Below are positions 44,471-55,035 of a stretch of DNA of 64,000 nt, piece by piece; position 1 is the first letter of the stretch; each line of letters starts with the position of its first letter. The translations under genes and the position numbers were made by a program. Below the pieces are notes generated by a model that ran no database searches, was not told the origin of the DNA, and saw only the letters and a list, made by a program, of their open reading frames with translations. The stretch comes from Stachybotrys elegans (taxonomy: Eukaryota; Ascomycota; Sordariomycetes; Hypocreales; Stachybotryaceae). Location: NCBI GenBank assembly GCA_020746835.1, contig JAGPNK010000008.1:1426001-1490000 (forward strand), in the 5' to 3' direction.

Positions 44471-45859
44471 ATGTCCTCGCCATTTAAGATCATCGTCGTC
44501 GGTGCAGGGCCCGCGGGTCTTGTAGCTGCTCATGCTCTACACCATGCCAACATCGACTTTGTTCTTCTCGAAAGGAGGAACAGCATCTACGAGGACGTCG
44601 GAGCCAGCCTCGTACTTGAGCCGCAGAGCATTAGAGTCATGTCCCAGCTTGGGCTTTGGGACAAGCTGCAAAAGTTTGGAACCGAGATGATGCGGCTGCA
44701 GGTTTTTACTCGCGACGGGCATCAATTCAAGAATAGCTCCGCGATTCGGACTGTCAACGAATGGTACCATTGGCAGCCCGCTTCCTTCAACTATGCCTGC
44801 TAACCTTTTTATCCCAGCCACGGCAGCGCACCTGTTGCCTTTCACCGCGCGGATCTCCTCCGAGTCATGTACGACGCCCTTCCTAGCGACTCGAAGCCGA
44901 ATATTCTCTACAACAAGCACGTCGATAATATCATGCAGGATGAAAAGGGCGTCACTGTGAACTGCAGGGACGGCACCAGCTTCCATGGCGCTGTTGTGAT
45001 TGGAGCCGACGGCGTTCACAGCCAGACGAGACGAGAAATGCGACGGGCGGTTCTTCAAGGTAATCCCGGCGCTGATTGGGATGACGAATATCCATTCAAA
45101 GCCACGTATCGATGCCTCTGGAGCAACTTCCCCCTGCCCAGTGGTGTTGAGCCGGGCATTGGCGGCGAAACAAACCACCAGCACCGCTCCATCATGACAG
45201 TCTACGGTAAAGACCGAGGCTGGATCTTCTTGTACGAGAAGCTTCCTGTGCCAACAAAGCACCGGGTGACATATACACCTGAGGACATTGACGCATTCGC
45301 CGCGAGCTTCATCGATTGGCCTATAACCAATAAGCTGAAGGTCCGAGATGTCTTTAATCGAAAGACGGCTGGCATGGCAAATCTCGAGGAAGGGATGCTG
45401 AAGCACTTCAGCGCTGGTCGAGTTGTACTAGTCGGAGATGCGTGCCACAAGTTCACTCCAAACGCCGGGCTGGGCTTCAACATGGGAGTCCAGGATGTGA
45501 CGGCGCTCTGCAACGGGATTCACGCCGCCGTCGCCAGGGATCCCGCCCGCTGCCCAGACCTCGGCGTGCTGAAGCAGGTCTTTGAAGAGTACCAAAATGC
45601 GCGGTCGGCCATCATTGCGAGGTGCTTACAGCTCTCTTCTATTGTTACGCGCTTGCAGGCGTGGGCGAATACCATTTACTTCGTCGCTTCCCGGTATATT
45701 CTCTGCTGGCCTTTCCTCGAGATCTCGTTTCTCCGCTACGTGGCGTCGCGCAGGATCGGCGGTAGTCTTGTGTTGGACTACATCACGGGGGAGGAGCCGT
45801 TGCATGGATTTGTTGGCTGGACACACCCCATCAAGCCACATCCTAAGGAAGAGGCGTAA
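44471..45859 (+). CDS. FAD-dependent monooxygenase, PaxM/UbiH-like
   Basis: Inferred role: NAD(P)H- and FAD-dependent hydroxylation or epoxidation, as in fungal meroterpenoid and indole-diterpene tailoring or aromatic degradation. Seen: exon 1 44471-44763, intron 44764-44817 (54 nt), exon 2 44818-45859, giving 444 residues. FAD motifs: IIVVGAGPAGLVAAHAL (GxGxxG), VVIGADGVHSQTR (DG motif) and GRVVLVGDACHKFTPNAGLG (GD motif), then GFNMGVQD. The DFVLLERR and EDVGASLVLEP segments are typical of the PaxM group. A hydrophobic C-terminal stretch (WANTIYFVASRYILCWPFLE) may anchor it to a membrane. No prenyltransferase, cyclase or other pathway gene lies next to it, so the pathway is unknown. Confidence 0.88.
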
Positions 45860-46276
45860 ACATGTAACAGGACCCGATCACAAGGGGTGCCTAAGGGGTA
45901 GATGAGCTGTGTCGAAGCAAGCAATGTTTGTGTGGTAGACGTGATCTAGTTCTTACTTGCAATTCCTCCTAGCTTGCCATGGGTTAGTAAAGCAGCTAGA
46001 AATACCTAGACAACGATAAGACCTAGATGCTTGAACCCGTCGATTCAGTCAAAAGCGTTCTTACGGATCACCCTCTTCCCAGTATGTGGTATTGATCCTC
46101 TCCTCCACTTGTCTAGGTTACTGCTAGGAAGTCCATACACATGGACTCACCATCATCACCCAGCCTAAAGGGTTAGCTATCAAGTTCAATTTTCATTTCC
46201 ATACAATAGATATAACAGAAAAGCCAGAGCAATAGGGGTTACCATGACATATCACATCATTATCAACCTGTTTCGC
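45860..46276. other. Intergenic region
   Basis: No gene or element recognised. Both flanking genes end here (convergent). Confidence 0.4.
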
Positions 46277-46974
46277 CTACTCAGCGTTATCCCTTATATC
46301 GACAAAGCCCCTTAGCATAGACCGTGCCTCGTCCTCTAAGAGAGTTGATACATAACGCATACCACGCTTCAGCTTTTTCCAAGGCCAGAGATTCATATTT
46401 TTCTCGGTAGTATCCACTGCCTCGTCTGCCACGTTTCCGTCAACCTCGGGTGCAGTCTCGGATAGAAATTGCTTGACCCCTCCAAGGACCTCTATATGCT
46501 CTGGATCGACAAGGTTTGCTCAACTACCTGTGGGCAATGCGTTTTTCTCGCTCAGTGTGATATGAGTCTTCACTCGGACGAATGAGCACCGAACAAATGG
46601 AAGGCCATTCGCTATGTGGTCTGGAAAAGCAGCCAAGTCCTTTTTACTGATATACCACTCTTGCGAAACAAGCAACACCCAGACACCTGGTTGTAAGTCT
46701 CTCAGCAGACGCCAGCACTCCAGCTGGTTATCATTCCCTTGTGGTCGCTCTGGACCTGTTGAGGGTGCGTCATATTGCTCATAGCCTGCAAATTTCGTTG
46801 CCGGAAGCGGGTGACAACGTCCAGCGTACGCTCAATGTTGCGGTCGCGATATGTCGATGGTGATGGGTGTTGTGGATACGCAGTATGTAAATGCATAGCA
46901 ACGCGAATAGTACAGAGTAGCTGTTGAACCGGCCGATGACTCTGAGCGTCAATGCTATCCGGGGCGCGTTCCAT
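46277..46974 (-). pseudogene. Hypothetical gene with an in-frame stop
   Basis: Seen: exon 1 46830-46974 (MERAPDSIDAQSHRP start), intron 46786-46829 (44 nt), exon 2 46277-46785. The joined frame reads YEQYDAPSTGPERPQG, ECWRLLRDLQPGVWVLLV, SQEWYISKKDLAAFPDHIA and FVRCSFVRVKTHITLSEKN, then an in-frame TGA at 46520-46522. It continues for 80 sensible codons (VDPEHIEVLGGVKQFLSE, NLWPWKKLKRGMRYVSTL) to a stop at 46277. A GT-AG pair around the TGA would make only a 27-nt intron, too short to trust. I do not recognise the protein. It is a pseudogene by nonsense change, a selenocysteine-free readthrough case, or a sequencing error. Confidence 0.5.
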
Positions 46975-47207
46975 TTACAAGCCAAGATTCTTTTGCCATG
47001 AAAGAAATGGAAGGTCCCCTAGCTAAGATTCTCCTCTACAAGTACTTCGGGTGATTTCTGTCTAAAATGCATAAGTTGCCAATGAAACACAAGAGTTGAC
47101 AAGAAGAACACAAGATCCATTACTAGACTTTAACAACTAAAAGCAATAGCTAATCCAATCGGAATTAGAACCCGAGCCATTGGGATATTCAAGAGTTGAT
47201 ATCCATC

Positions 47208-49234
47208 CTAGCGTAATCTCCCGAGAACCCCCGAGGATTCAAGGTCAATAAACTTGGCGCTCAAAAACCCAACCCCGGCCCTTTCATAGACATCTACTCC
47301 CGCTGCCATACGCGCTCTGACAAACAGGACACAGTAGACCAGGTTTCTCGCGTGTTTGCTCTTGTCTCTGATGCTCCCCATCAGCACGCACCTTTCTTCC
47401 CCATCCCGGACCAGGTCTTGGGCAGGGCAGTCGTGGATAATGGTGCGCTCGTCCCCGCTCTCCATCTTTCCCTCGCCCCGAACGCTTCGGACGCGAACGC
47501 TGATTTCGGGTGGGTTCTTGATCGCTCGCGCTGCATCGCCCTGCTTCGGCGCGTCTGCCCAAGGGCTGATGATTTCGTGAGGCAACCATTTGACGTCGCC
47601 AAGAGGCAGGTCCAGAAAGTCGATACCCTCCTGATAAGCCATCCAAGACCAGGTTGGGATCATGTGAGAAGTCCCATAGTCGATCTTGGTGAGGGTGGAA
47701 AACTCGTTTCCTCGCTGCCAGAGCAGACTATGTTGAAGAAGACTCCGCCCATCGTCAAACACTCCCAGCCCGCCCTGAGCTCCGAGGTCGTGAATTAGCC
47801 GCTTCTCTAGCCCAAGAATGGCCACCGCTTTGTCCCTGATGTTCGTAAATCCCAAGCGGGAGTACTGACGGTACAGGTCTTCATAGAATAGGATCTTCTC
47901 GCCTCTTACCGAGCTCCCGTCCGATAGCTTGGAGGGAAACTTTGGATCTCCCAAGAACGAGGCTAGGTTACTAGGCAAAGCAACCCGGATCAGCAATTTT
48001 CTTACAAAGGGGAAGATGCGCCCGATTCCACGCAGGCACCATGTAACGATAGGAGATTCTTCTTTACTCACTTGGTCATCTTTGTCATGCTCTGACATTG
48101 TACTCCTTCTCCGCATTCCCAGTAGATCTGTGATTCAGCAAAGTAGATTGTTCTTCGTGCAAGGGCTCTTTCTTGCAGCACCCATCCTCGACGACTCAAG
48201 TTGGACTCGAGAACATCGTGGGCAAAGTCATCGATGAATCGGCAGATGTAAAGAGGAGAGAAGCCTGCGCGCGGAAACGTGACAAACTCGCCATCCTGCT
48301 TCGCCTTGAACTTGTTGAGGAAACCGTCGCTCTGGCCCCTGGAGCTACATGCGGAGATGACGCAGTCGGCTGACGCGAAGACAATCTCCATCTTCTCGGC
48401 TTCTTGCTTGAAGTCCCCATCGGGCCCTTGAATTATGCACAGCGAGTCGATCCAGATGTAACGCTGCCCAATCTGCCGAGTAACAGTAATGGCATGCTTA
48501 AACGTCGCCGGCAACTTCGTGTAGTCAATACTCTGCTTGAATGAATCGAGATTGGCTGTTGTAGTGCAGAAGTGTGGTCCGAGACCCCAAGGATGGGATA
48601 GCGCGACATATGACATCGAATCCCCCGGCTTAGTCTCGTATAGTCTCAGGGTATCATTCCCTGGCAGTCCTGTGTCCAGCAGTCGGGTTGGCAGACCAAT
48701 TCCCTGGTTTGGCCGACAGTGTGCATGGTGATCATCACAGTTACGCAGCCAGCTCCTGGCTGTATGGAACGCCGCGTCGCTGGAGGGTGGGGCAAGGCGA
48801 GGAAGCCCAATTTGGATCCTGTTATCACTTGGGCCGCTTCTATCTGCTTCTCCGTTGCAGTTAACATGCGGCAGCATTTTTAGTGGAGCAATGGACTTAC
48901 CAAAACCTCTTTTGAGGGACAGAACAGGAGGGTAGCTTCCGTTGAGCTTCAAAACGGACCCCTCTCGTTCGAAAACCAGCTCTGAAACGACTCCCGGATC
49001 GAGGTTTGCTGAGATATCCCATCTCAGCTTACAAAAGTCGCAAATTTTCTGGCTTTCTTTTAACTGAGTCCGAGTGTCTGAAATCTTGAAGAAGGGTGCT
49101 GTAAAGTCCATCGCTATGCAAGACTTGCAGAGACGCGACGTGGGTTGTTGGGGGAACAGCTCGTTGAACTCTGGGTGACGGAGAAGCGATTGAGGGAATT
49201 TATTATCGACCACGAATTCCCAACGGTCGTTCAT
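47208..49234 (-). CDS. HET-domain (heterokaryon incompatibility) protein
   Basis: Known: HET domains trigger cell death on non-self recognition in fungi. Seen: exon 1 48072-49234, intron 47971-48071 (101 nt), exon 2 47208-47970, giving 641 residues. A head with CKSCIAMDF and CDFCKLRWD cysteine pairs comes first. The HET core follows: LRLYETKPGDSMSYVALSHPWG, LPATFKHAITVTRQIGQRYIW, IDSLCIIQGPDGDFKQEAEK, then VISACSSRGQSDGFL and SRRGWVLQERALARRTIYFA, IYWECGEG. The C-terminal part includes RDKAVAILGLEKRL and TWSWMAYQEGIDF. The 101-nt intron is open in another frame, which hides it. The gene lies downstream of a kinase gene on the same strand, and the gap may be a microexon chain joining them into one protein of about 1265 residues. 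Confidence 0.85.
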
Positions 49235-49731
49235 CTGTCAATACATTCTGTTGTCAGTCATCTTGGCGAGCTTTTGTGACTGGGGAGACCTACTTGAGCC
49301 TGCATTTGTTGAGTGATGGAACCAACAAGTCTAGAGTTGGCTTACCATCTAAATTCACCTGTAAGACTTGTCGATCGTTTGAATGGATTGACACGGGCTC
49401 TCTACTCACGTTCTAAGTTGTCAATGGATCTGTGGTTTGAAGCAAAAGAGGAAGAGAACTTACACGCTAGTTGGTCAAGGCATCGATATTATCAGCAAGG
49501 TCTTCTCGCGTGGAATGAGGAAGCGAACTAGCTCACATACTGTATTTCGAGGTTAGTCAAGTCTGCTAGGGTAAGAAAGGGCTGTTGTTGAACTTGCTTC
49601 CTTGATTTTATTGCTAGTATTAGCAGCAGTTAGTCAATCGTTCCTGGGAGCTACATCACTCACATTCTAAAGACGCAGAAGATAGGTTAGTGAACGACTT
49701 TTGAGGGACGATCTGCAGAAGAGCTACTAAC
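49235..49731 (-). other. Chain of eight short introns separated by 3- or 6-nt microexons
   Basis: On the minus strand canonical donors and acceptors alternate with tiny exons: AAT (49664-49666), CAA (49594-49596), TAT (49537-49539), CGT (49464-49466), AAC (49410-49412), ATG (49346-49348) and GCTCAA (49294-49299). Introns are 46-70 nt with GTTAGT, GTGAGT, GTGAGC, GTAAGT, GTAAGC or GTAGGT donors, mostly TGAC/CTAAC branch sites and YAG acceptors. All units keep phase 0 from the kinase frame (…His-Leu at 49732) into the HET Met at 49234. The CAA unit has the weakest sites (donor GTTCAA, acceptor AAG). Confidence 0.55.
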
Positions 49732-51632
49732 AAGGTGTGTCTGGCCGTACGATCGTGCAGTAAGCACGTTATCTGGTTCAGATGCCGGTCGTGGATCATC
49801 CTCGCTTAGCGATATCTCAATTCGGGGATTCCCTTCCCATGTCACCGTCTGGGAGTCGCCGAGTGGTTCAGGGGTTCGCGGGTCAGGCAGTGGGGTGACG
49901 GCGCCTCGGCCTTTTCCTGTAAACCAATAACCTTCTTCCGTTCCACGCTTGAGAATTGCATTGAAGCCCTTGAGGACTTCGCCAGAAGTCGCTCGGCGAC
50001 GGTCGGGCAGCATCGGGTGGAAATCGGGTTGAGCGCGGGGAAGAAGGGATTGGCTGTGTCTCCTCTCGCGCTTGGGTTCAGTTACTGCCACCACAAGCAT
50101 CTCGTCCCGCACAAGACGAAGGAGGTCGCCGATTGCCGTCTTCTCCTGGCACTCGGGCTCTTTGAGTAGAGACTCGATGACGTTTGTGACTACACTGTGC
50201 ACTGCGATGACATTGCGTGGACGACGCTCGAAAAACGGTTTCGAATCTCGGCCGTTGGGTTCCTTGCCCAGCCACACATTGTTGAATTTATCCAGGGTGT
50301 CGGTACCGTGCAGAAGCCAGATGATGAGCTCCAGCATAACGCACCCCATGGACCAAATGTCGTATCGCCGCCCTATGCCTTCGTCTGTCAGCTTGAACAC
50401 GGACTCGGGAGGCTGGTATCTCGTGGTCGCGGCGCGGGCGACTGTGCCTTTCCGAAGGCTTGTCCTCATGGTATGCTTCTTGGCCAAGCCCATGTCAGAG
50501 ATCTTGAGCGTGCCGATATCAAGTGGCCTCTGCTGGATATTTTCAACAGAGCGGAGGATGTTGGCGGGCTTGATGTCCGTGTGTCGGTACATCCCTTTGT
50601 CGCATTCGTGGAGACGTGTAAGGCCGTCGATGAGGCCACAGCATTGGGTGATGACGGCCTTGACAAAGGCCGGAGACAACTTGGGGCTGCGATTCTGGGC
50701 CCAGTACTTTCCGAGGTCCTGCCCGTTTGCCCAGCGGAACATGAGGTAGTGCTTGTCGTTGCCTCTGTGGATTGTAGCAATGAACTCAATGAGATGAGGG
50801 TGGCGGAGTCCTTGGAGGTCCGTTAGAGCCTGTGATTCTTGGGCAACACCTCCTTCAGCATGAGGCTGGCTATCTTCGGGGGCGGCTTGTGGCTCTGCGT
50901 TGACTTCCTTCAACGCCACGTCACCATTGTTGTCGGCTTTGTTCTTGGACATCTTGACCCGCGTCAGGTATGGATCTTCTCCGAATCTCCTGGATGGTTG
51001 CTCACCGTGAATGCCCAATGCTTGCGATGCATCTCGTGGACAGTAGCCTTGTGCACCACCCCGAAACCCCCCTCTCCCACGCATTTCGTGAAGCTGGTAA
51101 AAGGCAAGGGAACGCTCTCCGAAATAACCAGCTTTTGCTTGCTAGATTCAAAAACCGGGGCCATGAATTCCCACTGCATGTAACCAAACAACTTCCCCAA
51201 TGGCTCTTTTCTGTTCCCGAGGAAAGACAATCTGTGCTCCGTTGCGGGCAAGTCCGAGTCATAGAAGCTGGCTGCCTTGAACTTGGTCAAGAGATCAAAC
51301 ACGTCGGATTCTTTAGCGCTTGCGTAGGCAACTGTGGCGAAGATCTTCTTGGCGGGTCTTTTGGCGTTCATCACGTATTCAATCAGGCTCTGCGTCTGAG
51401 AGCCTTTGCCACCAGGAAGCTGTAGGATCTGAGCGACGAAGTCTTTGGTGATCCATTCTTCGATATAGCCATGGGGTAGGAACTTTTTGGATCTGTCAAG
51501 TTCTTCAATGAGCACGCAGTGATTTACTCTGTCCTCAAAGTCTTTTAATAAATCCTGGTCTCCGGGGCTTTTTGACCTCAACACGCTGATGACCCTGCCC
51601 CAGGTTCTCATGCGCTTTTTGGGTTGAGACAT
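49687..51632 (-). CDS. Serine/threonine protein kinase, possibly the N-terminal part of a kinase-HET protein
   Basis: Seen: exon 1 51006-51632, intron 50953-51005 (53 nt), exon 2 49687-50952, giving 630 residues if it ends at the stop at 49687. A unique head of about 180 residues (DRSKKFLPHGYIEEWITKDF) is followed by the kinase fold. The glycine loop is CVGEGGFGVVHKA, the ATP Lys is in GDVALKEV, the catalytic loop is RHTDIKPANIL (HTD for HRD), the metal motif is ISDMGLAKK (DMG for DFG) and the activation segment ends TTRYQPPESV. YDIWSMGCVMLELIIWLLHG covers subdomain IX. The C-terminal tail is Pro/Asp-rich. If the donor GTTAGT at 49731 is used, the last 14 residues are replaced by a microexon chain leading into the HET domain. 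It is probably a signalling input for cell-death control. Confidence 0.82.
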
Positions 51633-52419
51633 GGCTGGAGCAGCATAACAGGTATCGAAGTTCTAGGGTTCAGATTACGAAGGGAAAACGTCCCCTCACT
51701 TTTGGAAAGGACGACCGCCCGACTTTTCTACAGGCAGCTGCGAGAACTGCGGCCGGTTCAGCTCCGGGTGGCAGCCTGGCGAAAGCGGTGAGCATCTACG
51801 TCCAGGACAGCCTCAGCGCGTAAATCATGTCCTGATAGGTTGTGGGACGTTGGGGTTTCCGATGCCAAGACTGTTCAAGGCTCAACACCGAAGTTGAGGC
51901 CCTCTATTACGCCGTGGGGGTGGGGCTGGGAGGGGTCTTGACGAAATCATGCGCCCTGATTAGTTGGTGTTGTGGCTGACTGCAGCACGCCAGGCAACCA
52001 CAGATGGCTGCATGCATCCTTGCAGCCTTGTCTATGTGGCGTTCTGGTACAGCCATGACCGTCGCTGTCACATCGGTGCGGGGTGATTGTTGGACGCCTT
52101 ATTCAAGAGTTCACACTATCTTGCTGGGCGCAATTCCAGGCCTGGGCGGCTGAAAGCCAGCCCCCGATACCCTACCTGCGCCAGTCTTACGTCGGTGGGG
52201 AGTCCTGATAGAATATGGACTTGAGGACAGCTCCACCTATCAAGCTTGTTTAGGAAAGAAGAGCGCTATCCCGGGGTTAATGCGGGTTATCCGGATGCGA
52301 TGCGGCCCGTCGCAAATGAGCTTTATTCCCTGCTATATAAGTCATGATCGAATGCCTACGGTTCTCGACTTTGATCTTGCAACGAACCAAGAGTAAACCA
52401 TTCATTTGACATCCTAATC
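51633..52419. other. Divergent intergenic region, kinase / isochorismatase-like gene
   Basis: No ORF or repeat recognised. Promoters of both genes. A TATATAAG box lies near 52334, about 85 bp before the hydrolase start. Confidence 0.4.
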
Positions 52420-53206
52420 ATGATGGAAAAGACAGCACTTGTCCTCATCGACGTCTACAACGACTTCCTCCATCCAGACGGGAAAGCGACTGCTGCGCTG
52501 AGCGATTCTCTTACTGCCTCCGGAACAATCAAGCACATTCAACAAGCTCTCACGGCTGCCCGTTCGGCTAAGATTCCCGTCTACTACAGCCTGCATCAGC
52601 AATATCACGATGGCAAATACGCGGGCTTCGAACGCTGGAACCCTATGCTTCGCAGCATCGAGAGCACGCGTGCGTTTGAAGAGGGGTCATTCGGGGCCGA
52701 AATCTACAAGGGTCTTGAGCCGGATCCGTTAAACGGAGATACAGTAATCTCTAAGCATTGGAATCAAAGGTGGGCACTCGGGTTGTTTCCTAGCCGTGTT
52801 CCCAGTTGACGATGGAAGTAGCTCGTTCAAGAACACCGACCTCGACTGGCTTCTTCGACAGAAGAATATCACCAATCTGGTCTTTGCCGGTCTTGTAGCC
52901 AACACTTGCATCGAGACGACGGCTCGAATGGCGAATGAGGAGTAAGTAATTACAGCAAGCAACAATTTACCAACGACGGCGTTAACACTGTCTTGCGTAG
53001 GGGATATAAGGTTACTATGCTGTAGGTCTAATATCCTCGTCGCATTGACACATGAATGGATGCTTACTTTGGCTATTGGTAGAAATGATGCTACGGCTGG
53101 TTGGACCATAGAGGCGATGAAAGCAGCCGTAGAGCAAAGCTGGCCGTCATTTGCTCACGAGGTTATTTCTGCTCAGGAGTGGCAGGACCGAGTATCTCGA
53201 GGATAA
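52420..53206 (+). CDS. Isochorismatase-like cysteine hydrolase
   Basis: Known: the family hydrolyses isochorismate, nicotinamide, carbamoyl or ureido compounds with an Asp-Lys-Cys triad. Seen: exons 52420-52769, 52819-52941, 53001-53021 (21 nt) and 53083-53206, with introns of 49, 59 and 61 nt, giving 205 residues, the normal size. The triad is visible as LVLIDVYNDFLHPDG (Asp), VISKHWN (Lys) and GLVANTCIETTARMA (Cys). DNA around the small third exon restores GYKVTML before NDATAGWT, as expected for the fold. Two Met codons in a row start the frame. Intron 1 ends in a weaker GAAG acceptor but gives the expected NQSSSFKNTDLDW join. Intracellular, substrate unknown. Confidence 0.87.
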
Positions 53207-54138
53207 CACATGGAGTCGCTGTACTTGTCGATACACCAAGCCATAGGCAGGAGGATATATTGGCGGGAGACAAGTCGGGGCCAGTTGGCAAAGTGACAAC
53301 AGCCTGCCTAAATTCTTTACCCGATCACTTGCCTCGTTTCAACAAGCCCGCAAAGAATGACGTGTTAGGTGAGATTTGTGTTAAATCAGCTAGGAACAAT
53401 ATTTTGAACCGGCCGGGCATCTCCCCTACGCGTTTTGGGCTGTATGGTTGCTCGAGTCAAGGAAAGGACGCTGCGGACCGGTTCACGGCCTTCAGAAGCA
53501 CAAGGACTGCTCCATCGCAGCACTGGTATCCCCTCGGTGCCTAAAGAGGCCATCTTGCCAACCCCATTGAAGGTGAAGCGCGTGGCAATGCGCGCTCCTC
53601 CTTCCGCAACCATCCGATCGCATGAGCGGAGAGTTCGCCGTCTCCCGTAATCAAGCTTTATTAGTTAGCCTCGCATTGCCACGTCAGCGGCTTTCATGGG
53701 GTGTTAGCCTGTGAAGTCATGCTGGCAGTACAATAACCTAACACCAAATGCCCCTAGAGTCTCTGACAGCGCTGTCGAAATCACATCTATGCAAAGCCTT
53801 TTCCACCTGCCACCCCCTCACTCTGATCGCCTGAGGTTGTCGCTCCCCTTATTGCCATTTCTGACTGTTTTCCATGTAGCGTGCTCAGTCTCGATGTGCT
53901 ATGTATGTTGCGACGCACACTCGTACTGTGTATGGCCAGATTCATCTTCGTGGACAATTTAGAGGAACCCCCATCACATAATAACTCGTTCAGATGTACT
54001 CCGTAGCAAATATCATGTATTCACGCATCCTTCGGTTCAGATGCCTATGTTTATATAGCAAGTTATACGTTGTAAGTTGTACTACGCAGGCAGCCTTCCC
54101 CCGTATACATAAGCGAAGGAAATCTTCAAGCCCCGTGA
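53207..54138. other. Intergenic region
   Basis: Only short unrecognised open frames on both strands (such as minus 53386-53613). No element supported. Confidence 0.4.
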
Positions 54139-55035
54139 TCAGTAGAGATACCGCACAATATTGTCGTTGTTGTTCAGTTCCCAGGATCTCGACTGGTTTT
54201 TGGACAAGCGGATTATATCCTCCACATTCTGCTGCACTTGTGGGATCGCTGCCAGCTGGTTGAAGCGAGCGCGATCGTTGTCCAGAATTGACTTGGAGGG
54301 GGCTTGCTCTGCAATGCTGGCTTTTGTAGCCCGGAGTGTTTCCACTGGGAAAAGCGAAATTCTTGTGGCGACGCTATCGACATGATTGCGGAGAGCCTCG
54401 GCGCTCGGGTGCACAGAGTTGACCCATCCCACGCGAGCGGCTTCGTGGCCACTGACTTGTGCTGCCGCGAGCATATACTCAGACGCACGGCCGGGGCCAA
54501 TCAGTCTCACGAGCTGCTGCAGTGCCCCAACGTGGATCAGCCCGACGGCAGCCTCAGGTGCGCCAAACTGCGCGTGCGGGCCGGCAAACCTCATGTCCAT
54601 TCTGAGGAGGTGCTCGTCTCCGGCGCCCCAGGCTCGGCCATTTACCTCACCGATGAAGATGACCGGAGTCGTCAAGAGGAGATCCAGGTTCTCGTAATAG
54701 GTCTCGAAGAGGGCAGAGGAATTGCGCCCTGGGATCGCATCTGGCTGGAAGAGATTCAGGTCGATATGGGCGGCCCAGAAGTCAGCCGTGTCGCTATCGA
54801 ATACGACCACCTTGGTTTCATTCTGGTTGTTTAGGCTGTGCATGAAGGTATTGAATTCCTCGATGACATTTGCATCCCAGAGATTGACGGGAGGGTTCGA
54901 AATGGTGACACGCTTGGCGCTACAAGCTTTGTTGATGCATGCTTGCGTCAAGACCTTGGCGGCAGCTGCACCAAGCCAGACCTGAGACAAATGCAGGAGA
55001 CAGAGGATTCGGGTTCCAAATTTGGAGAAGGACAT
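54139..55035 (-). CDS. Crotonase (enoyl-CoA hydratase/isomerase) family protein with a signal peptide
   Basis: Seen: 298 residues, intronless. The N-terminus has a hydrophobic stretch (ILCLLHLSQVWLGAAAA) that looks like a secretion signal or membrane anchor, unusual for the family. The fold is clear from ISNPPVNLWDANVIEEFNTF, VVVFDSDTADFWAAHIDL (first oxyanion loop), FIGEVNGRAWGAGDEHLLRM (second oxyanion loop) and QFGAPEAAVGLIHVGALQQL. Then AAAQVSGHEAARVGWVNSV follows. Glutamates of classic hydratases are not both obvious. Several Asn-X-Ser/Thr sites (for example NQNETK, GRNSSA) would suit passage through the secretory route. Known crotonases act on CoA thioesters inside cells, so an exported one may have another substrate. 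Confidence 0.83.
   Translation of the reverse strand: MSFSKFGTRILCLLHLSQVWLGAAAAKVLTQACINKACSAKRVTISNPPVNLWDANVIEEFNTFMHSLNNQNETKVVVFDSDTADFWAAHIDLNLFQPDAIPGRNSSALFETYYENLDLLLTTPVIFIGEVNGRAWGAGDEHLLRMDMRFAGPHAQFGAPEAAVGLIHVGALQQLVRLIGPGRASEYMLAAAQVSGHEAARVGWVNSVHPSAEALRNHVDSVATRISLFPVETLRATKASIAEQAPSKSILDNDRARFNQLAAIPQVQQNVEDIIRLSKNQSRSWELNNNDNIVRYLY

Noticed and set aside
47208..48116. A separate 302-residue protein starting MRRRSTMSEHDK
   Set aside because: Its first 50 or so residues lie in the other frame of the HET exon and in the 101-nt intron; the rest is HET exon 2.
50953..51084. A kinase start at 51084 (MRGRGGFRGG)
   Set aside because: That stretch overlaps the glycine-loop exon in another frame plus the 53-nt intron; the spliced model restores the loop and the ATP lysine.
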